Positions 46,333 through 58,300 of a stretch of 64,000 bases of DNA are shown here, in pieces. The notes under the pieces are model-generated. The model searched no databases. It was not told where the DNA came from and saw only the letters and a list, made by a program, of their open reading frames with translations. How positions within the stretch are numbered: position 1 is the first letter of the stretch; the number at the start of each line of letters is the position of its first letter. Source of the stretch: Phalacrocorax aristotelis (taxonomy: Eukaryota; Chordata; Aves; Suliformes; Phalacrocoracidae). Where the stretch lies: the NCBI RefSeq assembly GCF_949628215.1, contig NW_027441295.1, positions 124,001 through 188,000 on the forward strand, read 5' to 3'. Position numbers and translations under genes: made by a program.

Positions 46333-49300
46333 GTGCCAGAAGTCCTGCACATCCTCCACAGCTGCATGCAGACCATGCGACAGAGCACCCACAGGCCCCT
46401 CCTGCTCCAGGCGGTGCGTCTCCTGGCCCGCTTTCACCATGAGCCCGTGGTGGACAGCCTCCTCCAGAAGCGGCTGCCCGTGGACAGGTCTGTGCACTCC
46501 CACCTCGCCCCACTGTGGTTAAAGACAGACCCTGTGGCTTGCCTGGGTCCTGGGTGAGGGGGAATCCAGTGGAGAAGAAGGTCGCTTGCCTCCCAAAGGT
46601 CTGAGCACTGCAAGGCCGTGTGCTCCCGTCTCGGGAAGGAACCAGGCATCATAAGCCCCACTGCTGATGAGGAGAGCGTTTGGCCTCTAGTGAGGTCACC
46701 GCAGGTACCAGGGATGTGAGCTCAGGGGTGAACGTCTCTTCCCCTGCAGGGACGCGATGGAGCTGTGGAGGACCTTGGGGAGAAGCGTCCTGGGGGTTCA
46801 GGTCCTGAAGTACTTAACACAGAAGTTAGAGGCAGCGGGAGAGAACAACCCTGGGCCCCACTCCTCCGCTCACCAACCGGACCACAGCCAGGCTGCTCTG
46901 GAGTCCCTCACGGTATGTTCGAAGGCAGAGGCATCCCCGCAGCTTTGCATCCGCTGTCTAACTAGCAAGTGCCTGGGGGGACTGCACAGGGGCGACGTGC
47001 CAGGGCGTCTCAGCGGTGCCGCTGTCCCTGGCATGAGACCTGCAGGCAGCAAGAGCCCCCAGGGGAGGCAGAGGGACTGCGCTGGTGGGCAAAGCCCTTG
47101 TTTAACAGGTGGTTCTTGGCTGGATTTCCCTGTAGCTCCTCCGTGCCATCTCCGAGGTGGTGTTCGTGCTGCCAACCGAGGAAAGGGTCCGGCGCCTGCT
47201 TCCCCGCCTCCTTCCAGGCCTCCTGGGTGAGGTCAGCAAGGTGCTGGGGGAGGAGATGCTGCTCCCCCCTTTGAGATGCCGGAGGGGACTCTTCCTCAAC
47301 GTACCGAGAAGTGAGGACAAGCCGTGCAGGTAAGGAGCAGGAGGGGCAGGGAAGTTGGGGAGCTTTACTTCCCCACCCAGGCGTGTTCGTCTGTGGTGCT
47401 GAGGGAGCACTTTGGCCTGCCCTGTTTCCTTGGCGTGGCGGCCGGTTCAGGGCTGTCTTGGCTTCTCTTCTTTCCTGGAGAACCATCTGTTCCCAGAGAG
47501 GAAGGGGTCGTGGGGTTGGCACCACCAACTGCTCTCATCCTGTCTCCTGTGCAGCCTTGACGGCAGCGTGTCCTTCTCCCTCCGCTGACCGGGCAGAGAC
47601 CCTGCGTGGGGTTGGCCCAGCCCACAGACGGGGAGACCCCTCCTGGCCCGGGGGCGGTGGCCCAGCTCCGGCCATGGCCATCTGTGGTCTGGTGTCCTAG
47701 AGACTCAGCTCGTCTAATCTGCGGCCTGGCAGGGCATGACCAGCGGGCTTGGCTGCAGCAGCAGAGATCCTGCCTGTAAAATCTGTCGGTGGGCGGACCC
47801 ATTGGGTCACCTCCTCACAGCACTGGACTCTGCCCCCGCTCCTGGTCCTCAAGAGCTGGGGGAAATTGGAGCTATCTGTGACCTGCAAGTCCTGCTGCAT
47901 AAAATGCTGGCGAGACGAGCCCTCAGGGAGCACCTTGGGCATCTGGCATCGAGTGAGCCCAGGGACCCTGCGCTGCCAGTGGCTTGAGGCATGGCAAAGG
48001 ATGAAAATGTCCATTTTCTGAGAGCTTTATGGACTTGAATGCTACCAAGCGTCATTTCAGGGGTACCTGGCCTCCAGCACGGGGCCGTGTGGGATGAGCG
48101 GAGCAACACCTCCCACGGCGGCAGAGCTTTTTAGCTCCACCACAGCAAATCTTCCCCAGAAGTGCTGCGATTTGCGATGTCTTTGGGCTTTCTTTTTGCC
48201 AGCCCTTACCGTGAGGCTCTAGAGCTGGTGCTGAGCAGATGCATGGAGAAGAGGTGGCTGCTGCTGCTACGGAGGCAGGGAGCGTGGGCGTTTCTCGAAA
48301 ACCCGCGGGCTCATGCCGATGGTGTGTGCCTCCTGACGAGGTGAGACCCCGGGGCTGCGCCTCACCGTCCTGTGGGCGGCTGTGCCCAGGGAAATGGCTG
48401 CCAGGACCATTCCCGTGTGCCCAGGGAGCTGCCTTGCAGGGCTGAACAGCGCCCGCGTCGGAGCAGGGGAGGTTTGGGGTCGTGGCCTGTGCCCTTGCCG
48501 CATGACTGTGTGTCGCCTTCTTGTGCTCTATGTGCAGCGTCCTGCTTCGCAACCAGCTCGTCTCAAGGGGAGTGATATGGGCCCTTTCCCAGTGGCTGAA
48601 CTCCCGCTCGGATAACCTGCAGCTCACGGCAACGGCTTTCTTTGCTGAGGTGAGGCAACAGGGCGGGGAGGAAGGCTTCAGAGGGCTTCTCTTAGGAAAG
48701 TGCTGCTTGGGATGTCTCTTTCTGAGGGAAGAAGGTGCCAGGAGAGAGTCACCGTCCAGTGGATCCACTGGATCCTCATTTCTTTGAAGCCCATTCGCGT
48801 GCTGTGCCTGGGCTTGGCTGGCACCCTGGCACTCACGGGCATGTTGCTTTATTGTAGCTGATGAAGGACCCCCCGATGATGGAGAAGAAGTTCCTGGAGA
48901 GTGTCCTAGGCGTCTTGGTGGAGAGATCACAGCACGGAATCAGCGCTGTGCGGCAGATGGCAGCGAGAGGCCTGGGCAATGCAGTCAGGAGAGCACCCGA
49001 GGAGGTGAGACCAGCTTTTCCCTTCTCTGACTGCAGCCACTCACTGGCAGGAACCTGGTGGAGAGCTGCACGGGGCTTTGAGAGCTTGGCCAGGCTAGCA
49101 AAGGCAAACGGGGCTCTTTCCTAAGGCCACGCTCCTTTCTCTGATGTCCGCAGGGTGGCAAAGGGGGACCTGGCGCCAAACAAGGCTTCCTGGGCTGAGA
49201 TCCCCTCTGAGCCGGTTTCTAGCAACTTCAGCCCCTGGCAGATGAAGGGTTCCTGACCAAACACTCTTGCCCGTCAAGGAGTTAGAGCCCCCTAACAGTT

Positions 49301-52300
49301 CCCCCGAGGGGGCCCAAGCCTGTGCTGCCCTGTGCATCTCCCTTGGCCTCAGGAGGAGCTTGGCCGGCTCACTGCGACCAAGGAGCCTGCAGGCAGCTCC
49401 CCCACGTACCAGGGCTTGAGGCCTTGTAGGACAATCCCGTAAGAGCTCAAATGGCCAAACCGGCCTAACCCTTCCCACGGGTGGGGTCTGCACAGCACCC
49501 TGCGTGGGGATCAGAGGCGCAGGCAGGGCTGCACGAGTCAGGGCTCCCAGCACCTGAAGGGACTGCCTTTATTAGCCTCTCTTTCTCTGAAGTGCTGGCT
49601 CTGACAAAGAGCATGTCAGAAGAGATCTTAGAGAGTCTCGAGCCCCTTTCCTGAGGGGATCAGAACAGGCCAGCGCCTCCTGGTGCAAAACATGAGCAAT
49701 GGTAAAGAGGCGCTGTTTGGGCCAGGACTCGTGAGAAGCTTGTGGGGTCTTTGGCTTTGCAGGTGCGAAGGCACAAGGAGGCCATTCTGGAGGCGCTGCA
49801 GAGGGGCCTGAGGGACACCACCTGTCCCGAGGTGGCTGCTGAGAGCATGCTGGCGCTGGCTGAGGTGGTGAGGAAGCTGAAGGCAGAGGGCTTGGGGTCT
49901 GCCTTCAAAGACGTCGCCAGGTCCACCAAGATGTTCTTTGAGGCTGTGAGTGAACCAACTCTTTCTTCTGCTTGTCTGAGAGGTGGGGGCGGGGAGGGAG
50001 GCGGGACGGTGTGTGCCCAGGGCCTCCCCGTGCTGCGTGGAGGCTCTCTGCTGGCTGAACATCTGCTGGGACCCTTTCCCCCCACTCTTCTGCGGGTAGG
50101 GTGGGCTGTGCTGTCAAGTGCCTGTGTCTGCCCCAGGACGGCAGGGTTTCTCGTGCGCTCCTGTGGTTTCCCAGGCATTACATGGCTCCCCTGTGATACA
50201 AAAATTCGCGGATACTATCTTTCAAAGTCCGAACCTCCCCGTAAGAGGAAGCGGAGTATCCAGAAAGTTCCCGAAATAAAACTCAATAGCAACAAAGTCA
50301 CTATTAAGCAGGCATCCTTTATTACAGCGCTGGGCAGCACTGGGGATTGATCCACCATGAGTGCTCCAGTGATTCAGTAAACTTCTAAAGATTATATACT
50401 ATAAAGTCATACATATTAATGAGATTCAGGAGGATTCATTAACATATGTAAAAGCTCAAGCTGCATGCATAGTTGTCCTTTTAGTGGTCTTTGGGAGTCC
50501 TCCAGTGGTCTCTGATGGTCTTCCTCACCTGTCCGCTGGCTGAACTTTGGGTTTCCTTTGCCCATATATAGTCATTGAATGAGCTCTTCGGTCCTTTAGC
50601 CTTGGACTGTCACAAGGGGTTGATTTAAACTAGTTCCTCGAGTGCTTATCTCGGCACTGATGTCCTGAGTCTCTGTTATCAATGAATTTACGAGCTTATT
50701 CACTATCTTTTTAATCCTGTCTGGCACCAAGTTGCATTCTTCAAAACCCTGAAACTATCTTTGCAAGGGAGGAAACCACAAGAGAACAAGGATGCTTACA
50801 ATAAGGACTAAGTCAAGGACTGTCAGGGGTTTAGTTCTTTCATTCCCCCCTTTTCTTTAAGCTTTGTAAATTCCTTTACAAAGGTTCTAAATTTTCATAT
50901 TTCATTATCTTAGGTAAAGCCCAAACTCTTATTGCCAATTTCTTTAGCTTATACCAGAAACGGTAATTGACGACACTTAGTATAATAACAAATGCTAACA
51001 ATATCAAAAGCGGGTGAACTAAAATATTCAAAGTTTTCTCTGCAGGGGGTGAGTACCCTGAAAAGATATCCCACCAATGATGGGCAGTATCAGATTCAAT
51101 TTGACTCGACAGTCAGACAAGCTTGTCTCCAGTTATTATTGTTTTAATAATAGATTCAGCTAATGTTTTGTTTCGTTTTCCTAAATGTTCTTGAAGTTTC
51201 TGTGATTGATTCAAGATTTCATTTAATTTCTTCAGAGATAAACTTGCATGACTTAAATTTAAGCTCTCATAATGCCAAAACATTGCTACTTGTTCTTCTG
51301 TATATGCAAAAAAATGAATAGGTTTGTCCATGCCAAGTTAAATGGGTTATGTTCTTGAGACATCCTATGAATGGGGTAGTTACATTGTATTGTTCAACTA
51401 CTGATCGATTGTTAGTTACTAAACACACATATCTGGCATTAACTTCTACAAACATTTCGAACACATTAGGAGACAAGATCGTCCATTTACAATTGTTAAC
51501 AGAGTGTTCTAATAAGCAGGGTTCATATACGCGAGATTGTTGTCCACACAAGATTCCATCAGAGGTGGTTTCACAAAGATCTAAATCGTATGTTTTGTTA
51601 TTGTTCCCAATATACTTCCCTTGGAATTCTGGTAACCAATATTCTGGGTTCCCTTGACTCAAAAAGAGGGTTGGCAGAATTAAATATTTACACATTACTT
51701 CGGGGTCAGTTATATTATAGTATACTAATTTCCTGCACACCATCTATCATAACACTGCACAAATTGTGAATAGGCTTTTATCCAGTGTCTAGGTAAAACC
51801 CATTGTCCAAATAATTTTCTCCACATAAACTCATTATTACTCATCAAGTAGGACTGCACCTTATTCTTTTGTTCTAATTGCCACATGACTTGTAGAGTAC
51901 AGACAGTCCAGTCCACAAATTTTGTCAAATTTTTAAGTGATTGTATCTGGGTAATTATACTCTTATTAAAGAGATATAAGGACTCTTTATCATATTCTAA
52001 ATTCTGTATCTGAGGATTAAAGGTGGTTGGCATCCATTCAGCCTAAATCTTGATTGCTTGAGCTACATCGAATCCTGCGGTTCCAACTTTACTCCTTAAA
52101 GTTTCCAAATCTACTGAATTTAGTAGTCCTAACCCAGTTCCTGCACCTCCGAGTAAAGTATCATACCAAGCTCGTTTTACTTTGCAGGGAGGGGTGGCTG
52201 GAAAAGATATGTTAAAGAACAACATATGTTTTTGCCTTATCTTTGCCTCATTCTTACAAGTGGATGGTAATCTAATTAATTGGTCCTGATTCACTGCAGG

Positions 52301-55300
52301 TCGTGGATTCAACAATGTTAAGGAGACTGCCACCCCAGCAGTTCTATTAATGCTTCCATTTGCACACATTAGTGTATCCCAGTTACCAGTTTTCCAAGTA
52401 TGTGTCTCCTTTATGGGGGTGTTATTTTGAAGAAAGCACTTCTTCATCTGCAGTGGAGGCCCTATCCCTTTGATTGCACAACATTTTAAGGCAACATTCG
52501 TTATCACAGTGACATTTGTCAAATTTGAACATAATACAAAGGTCATTCCATGCCATCCCGTCAATTTATCACTCCTAGTATAGGGTTCCCACAAAGAGCA
52601 GTTTTCAGCAAACTGAACTAACGTATTGGTGTTATTTCCCTAAATCCACCAGAGACTATCAACAGATTCGCTTCTTTTCTTCAGGGGCCAACTGGGAGTA
52701 AATGTACTTATTAATTCAAGACAACAACATAGCAATATTAATGCTAGTTTTGGGTCAGCCTTATAGACGTGGGTCCTACGGGTTGGGACTTCCATGGTCC
52801 TTCAGGTGCCTTTTAATCCTGGAATAGTGGATCCAAGCAGCGTGCTTCTCAAGCTTGACCGCAGTGTAAGTCGTAAGCAGAACTTGAAAAGGGCCGCTCC
52901 ACTTCTCTTTGAGAGGATCACCTGAAATATTTTTAACATAAACCCAATCTCCAGGTTTGAACAAATGCACTGGGGAATCTAACCCCCATGCTCTAGTAGA
53001 CATCACTAATCCATTTACTTCTTGTAATTGTTTTCCCAATGCAATCAGATATTGTTGTAGATTAATCTCTCCTACCTGGGTGGGATCTTGTCCTTGATAT
53101 CTAGTCTGAAAGGGTCTCCCATATAGAATTTTAAAAGGACTCAGTTTTTCCTTAGTTCTTGGCTTGACTCGGAGCCTTAGTAACGCAATAGGGAGGGCTT
53201 GATCCCACCTTAAATTCGTCTCCTGGCAGATTTTGCTCAATTGTGTCTTTATTAAATGATTCATCTTTTCTACTTGCCCACTTGCTTGCGGGCGATAAGT
53301 TGTGTGTAATTTCCAATTAATTTCTAAAAATTTACTAACTTGTTGAACTACTTGTGCCACAAAGTGTGGTCCCCTATCAGAGGAGATCACTTCTGGCACG
53401 CCAAATCTGGGAATAATTTCTCTCAATAAGACTTTTGTTACTTCTCGGGCTTTATTTGTTCTGCAGGGGAAAGCTTCAGGCCATCCGGAAAAGGTATCAG
53501 TTAATACTAATAGATATCTGTACCCCCCTTTTCTAGGGAGTTCCGTGAAGTCTATCTGCCAGTTCTGGCCTGGAACATTCCCTTTACCAATACTTCCAAA
53601 TTTCACCCGATTCTCTACCTTCGGGTTATTCTTTAAGCATATTTCGCATCTATCAACTATAGTTTTTATAGTTTGAAACAAATTTCTAGCTATCATCTGC
53701 TTGGTGAGGGAATTGTACAAAGCTTCAGTTCCCCAATGAGTTTTATCATGTTCTGTTTTTATTAATTTCCATAATATTCTGAAGGGAACTACTATTTTGT
53801 TATCTTTTAACATTGCCCATCCTGTCGGGCCAATTTCAGCCTTTAAATCAGTAATTAACTTCTGATCCTTTTTATCATATTCAACTATCTCAGGTAGTGG
53901 CAAAGATTTTTCAGGAATTATGCCTAATACCTCACCTTGTTCCGCAGCTTGCCTTGCCTCATGATCAGCTAATTTATTTCCCACTTCCCTGTCAGTGTTA
54001 CCTTTCTGATGTCCTTTGCAGTGCATAATTGCTACTGCCGACGGAAGTTGTACAGCATCTAGAAGTCGCAAAATTATATCAGCATGTTTTATGTCTTTCC
54101 CTTGAGCGGTTAAAAGTCCTCGCTCTTTCCAAATTGCCCCATGGGCATGAACTACACCAAAGGCATATTTTGAGTCTGTCCAGATATTTACTCGCAAACC
54201 TTCAGCAAGCTCTAATGCTCTTACTAAAGCGATTATTTCGGCCCGTTGTGCAGATGTGCCCTTAGGGAGTGACTTTGCTTCCACTACTTGGTCTGTGGTG
54301 GTCACCGCATATCCTGCCATTCGAACTCCATTCCTTACAAAACTGCTCCCATCAATATACCAAGTGTGGTCAGCCTCCTCCAGCGGCTCCTCCTTCAAGT
54401 CGGGCCTACTCGCATACACAGTCTCAATGGTTTCTATGCAGTCATGCACGACAGTCTCCATTTCCTGTTTATCAGTTAAAAAGGAAGCAGGATTGATAAT
54501 AGTGGATGTGACAATTTCTATATCATCCTGTTCCATCAAAACTGATTGATATTTCAAGAATCTTGATGGCGAGAGCCAGTGTCCCCCTTTTTGTTCTAAA
54601 ACGGAGGTTACAGTGTGGGAAGTGTGCACAATCATCTTCCGTCCCAATGTGAATTTTCGGGCTTCTTGGATAATCAAGACCACGGCAGCTACTGCCCGAA
54701 GGCATCCTGGCCATCCTTTGCTTACTTCATCCAATTGTTTGGAGAAGTATGCAACAGCTCGTTTATAAGGACCCAATTTCTGGGCCAAAATTCCCAAAGC
54801 TACTCCTTGTCTTTCATACGAGAACAGCCAAAAGGGCTTAGTTACATCGGGCAGGCCCAAAGCTGGAGCCCTCATTAGTTCCAATTTCAGTTCTTTGAAT
54901 GCCCGCCTGGCTTCACCTGTCCATATTAATTGTGTCAAGCTATTTTTCAACAGTTCATACAAAGGTTTAACCAGAAGTCCATAATTATAGATCCATAATC
55001 GGCACCAACCTGTCATTCCCAGAAAGGTTCGAAGTTCTTTTACCGTGGTTGGTTCTGGAGTCCTGCAAATGGCTTCTTTCCGGTCATTCCCGAGCTGTCT
55101 CTGTCTCTTAGAAATCACGAATCCCAAGTATATTACTTCTTTCTTCAAGATCTGGGCTTTCTGTAATGAGACTCGGTAACCACTTAGTCCAAGAAAGTTT
55201 AGCAAACTCACAGTCCATTCTTTACATTCTTCATCCTTTTCTGTGGCTATCAAAATATCATCTACATACTGTAAAAGAGTACCATTTCCTGGAGGACTTT

Positions 55301-58300
55301 CCCAGGCCTCTAATTCTTCAGCTAATTGATTTCCAAAGATCGTGGGGCTGTTTTTAAATCCTTGAGGTAACACTGTCCAGGTTAGTTGGGTTTTTCGTCC
55401 CGAGTCAGGGTTTTCCCATTCAAAGGCAAATAAATTGCGGCTTTCAGGGGCCAAGGTGAGGCAAAAGAATGCATCTTTCAGATCTAATACTGTGAACCAT
55501 TCATAAGTTTCTTTTAAATTAGTTAGTAAGGTGTATGGGTTTGCCACTACCGGATATAGATCTTCAACTATCTTATTTATTGCCCGCAGGTCTTGTACCA
55601 ATCGATATGTTTTGCCATCAGGCTTTTTGATAGGCAAAATAGGAGTGTTATACTCTGAAGAGCATTCAATCAATAATCCAAATCTTATTAATTCCTCTGT
55701 AATACTTTTCACTCCTCGCCTGTCCTCTAATTTCAGGGGATATTGCCTTACTTTGGCAGGCTGTGCCCCCACTTTGAGTTTAACAACAACCAATTCTGCA
55801 TTTTTGGCCTTTCCAGGGATTCCTGATGCCCATACTCCTGGATATACCTGGTCTTTTATTTCCTGTATAATTTCCTGTCCCCTAACCTGTGGTTCAGTGA
55901 GGGTCAAACTTAAAATTTCAATGAGGTTTTCTTCTGGTAATTTAAATTCCATTTCCCCTTCATTAAATTTTATTTCAGCATTCAATTGTTCTAATAAGTC
56001 TCTTCCCAAAAGTGGTCTAGGAGCTTCAGGCAGGTAGAGAAATTTGTGAATCCCTACACTTTTCCCAATTTTGAATTTCAAGGGTTTCAAAAAGAAAGCT
56101 TTCTCGACCTGTCCGGTTGCTCCCACAATATTAACATTTTGTTTACTTATGGGCAGTAACTCCTGATTTAATACTGAAAATGTGGCACCTGTATCTACTA
56201 GAAATTCTACAGGTTTTTCTTCTTTCCCTAGCTGTATTTTTACCAAGGGTTCTGCTAGGGAAGATTCCCCTGGTCTCCATCAACTTTCTTCCGTGCTGGC
56301 AACTATCACCGGTTTGCTCAATCTTGGGCAATCCTTCTTCCAATGCCCCATTTGCTTACAATAAGAGCATTGATCTCTCAAGAGGGGTTGATTTCTTCTG
56401 GGTGGGGCACTTACACCACTTCTTACAACTCCTCTCCCCTCATTAGTGTTGTTTATCTGACCCCCTGTGGTGCGCAAGGCAGCCACTGTAGCATTAGCAA
56501 TTGTTCTGCCCATCATTCTCTCCTTCTGACTGTCTCTGTTCCGATACACTTGCCAAGCAGTCTCCAGCAATTTTTCTAAATCTCTTGCATCTGTTCCTTG
56601 CACTTTCTGTAACTTTCTCCTGATATCATCTGCCGACTGTCCCAAAAACAGGAATATCAACTGACCCTTTCCCTCCTGGGAGGTAGGGTCTAAAGGAGTA
56701 TATTTCTGCATTCCTTCTTTTAACCGATTCAAAAAATCAGTAGGAGATTCCTTTTTATCTTGTTTTATTTCGTACAATTTAGACCAATTTACTGGTTTTG
56801 GGACAGCATCTCTTATTCCATAAGCAATCCATTCCCTGTACCTCACTAATAATTCCCTGGCTCCTGTTTGGTTGGGGTCCCAGCCAGGATTGGTAACTGG
56901 AACATGATTATCCACCGTTCCTGGCAGGGTTCCAGCCAAAACCAGAGCCTGTACCTGGGCTCTGGCTGCTCTCACAACCATCTGCTTCTCCGACTCACTA
57001 AACACCACATCCAACATTGCATCCACATCCTCCCAATCAGGGTCCTGAGTTTTCACAATCAATTCAAATCCTTTAGCAACCTTTTCAGGATCGTCCCGAT
57101 AATTCCCTGCAGTAATTCGCCAGCCGTCCAAGTCTGCTAAAGTAAAAGGCACTTTGATTCTAACAGGTCCTCCCACTCCCACCGCCTGCCTTAGAGGGGC
57201 CTATATAATAGGTCCCATTTTACTCCGAGTTCTGGCAGTGATGGGAGAGAATCCGATATCAGTTTCTTCCCTGACTCCTGCCTCCGATTCTTTAACCCCG
57301 ACTGCACCAGCATCTCCTTCCCTATCACCTTCTTTCTCTGGCGGAGGCAAATAATCCTCCAGCCTTTCATTCTGTGAGCCAACTTTTAAACATCTCTGTC
57401 CAATGCTACACGCCGAACAACACCTCTTTAATTTTGTCTTTTGCTTATTTTTCTCTTTTTCTATCGCCAGAACCATAGGGTCCTGGGGTGTTAGATTGAT
57501 TCCACATTCTTTCTGCCATTCAGGGTGATTTCGCAGGGTGAAAAACATATCGGCATAACCCACTTCATCCCATTTTCCTTCACGGCGTAGAAATAAAATG
57601 AGTTGTAACAAAGTATTATACTTTAAAGTTCCATTAAAAGGCCATTTTTCTCCTTCATCTAGCTTATATAAAGGCCACCACTGATTACAATATTTTATCA
57701 AGGTTTTACGATCCACACTACCTCCAGGTGTTCCCCGATATCTTTCCAGTGGGCCAAAATGCAGCCCAAAGGGCTCTTTTTCAGAACTCCACCCTGTTGG
57801 TTCCCCATTCTTAAACTTATACTACCCAAAGACAAAGACAAAGGCTAGGGTATAAACACCACACACAATTAACAATTACAGCACAGACACAATAACCACT
57901 ACTACCTCCCACTGATAAGAAATGCCAGCATAAGCTGGTCAGAAACTTGCAAATACGCGTATACCAAACATATAGCGTATATCACATACGCATATGTAAA
58001 CCAAAATCAAATACAAATGCACAAACAAACGACCATACCAATCAATTGATCAATACAACCATGCAACGTAGTAACCAAGTGATTAATACAAATCGTACAT
58101 GCAATTGTATGCTACCCTGCGGGGTTCTCACGAACTGCGACTGACGGGTAGCTTCAAATGACCGGTCCCCAAAACCAAAAAGAATGCCTTATTCTTACCA
58201 GAGGTCCTTGTCTGCCCCCGCACGGATCCGCCGAATCAGGGAGTCCCTCCAGAGAATTCTCCGGGGCCGGCCAAGGGAGTCTCCGACTCAGGGGGTCCTG

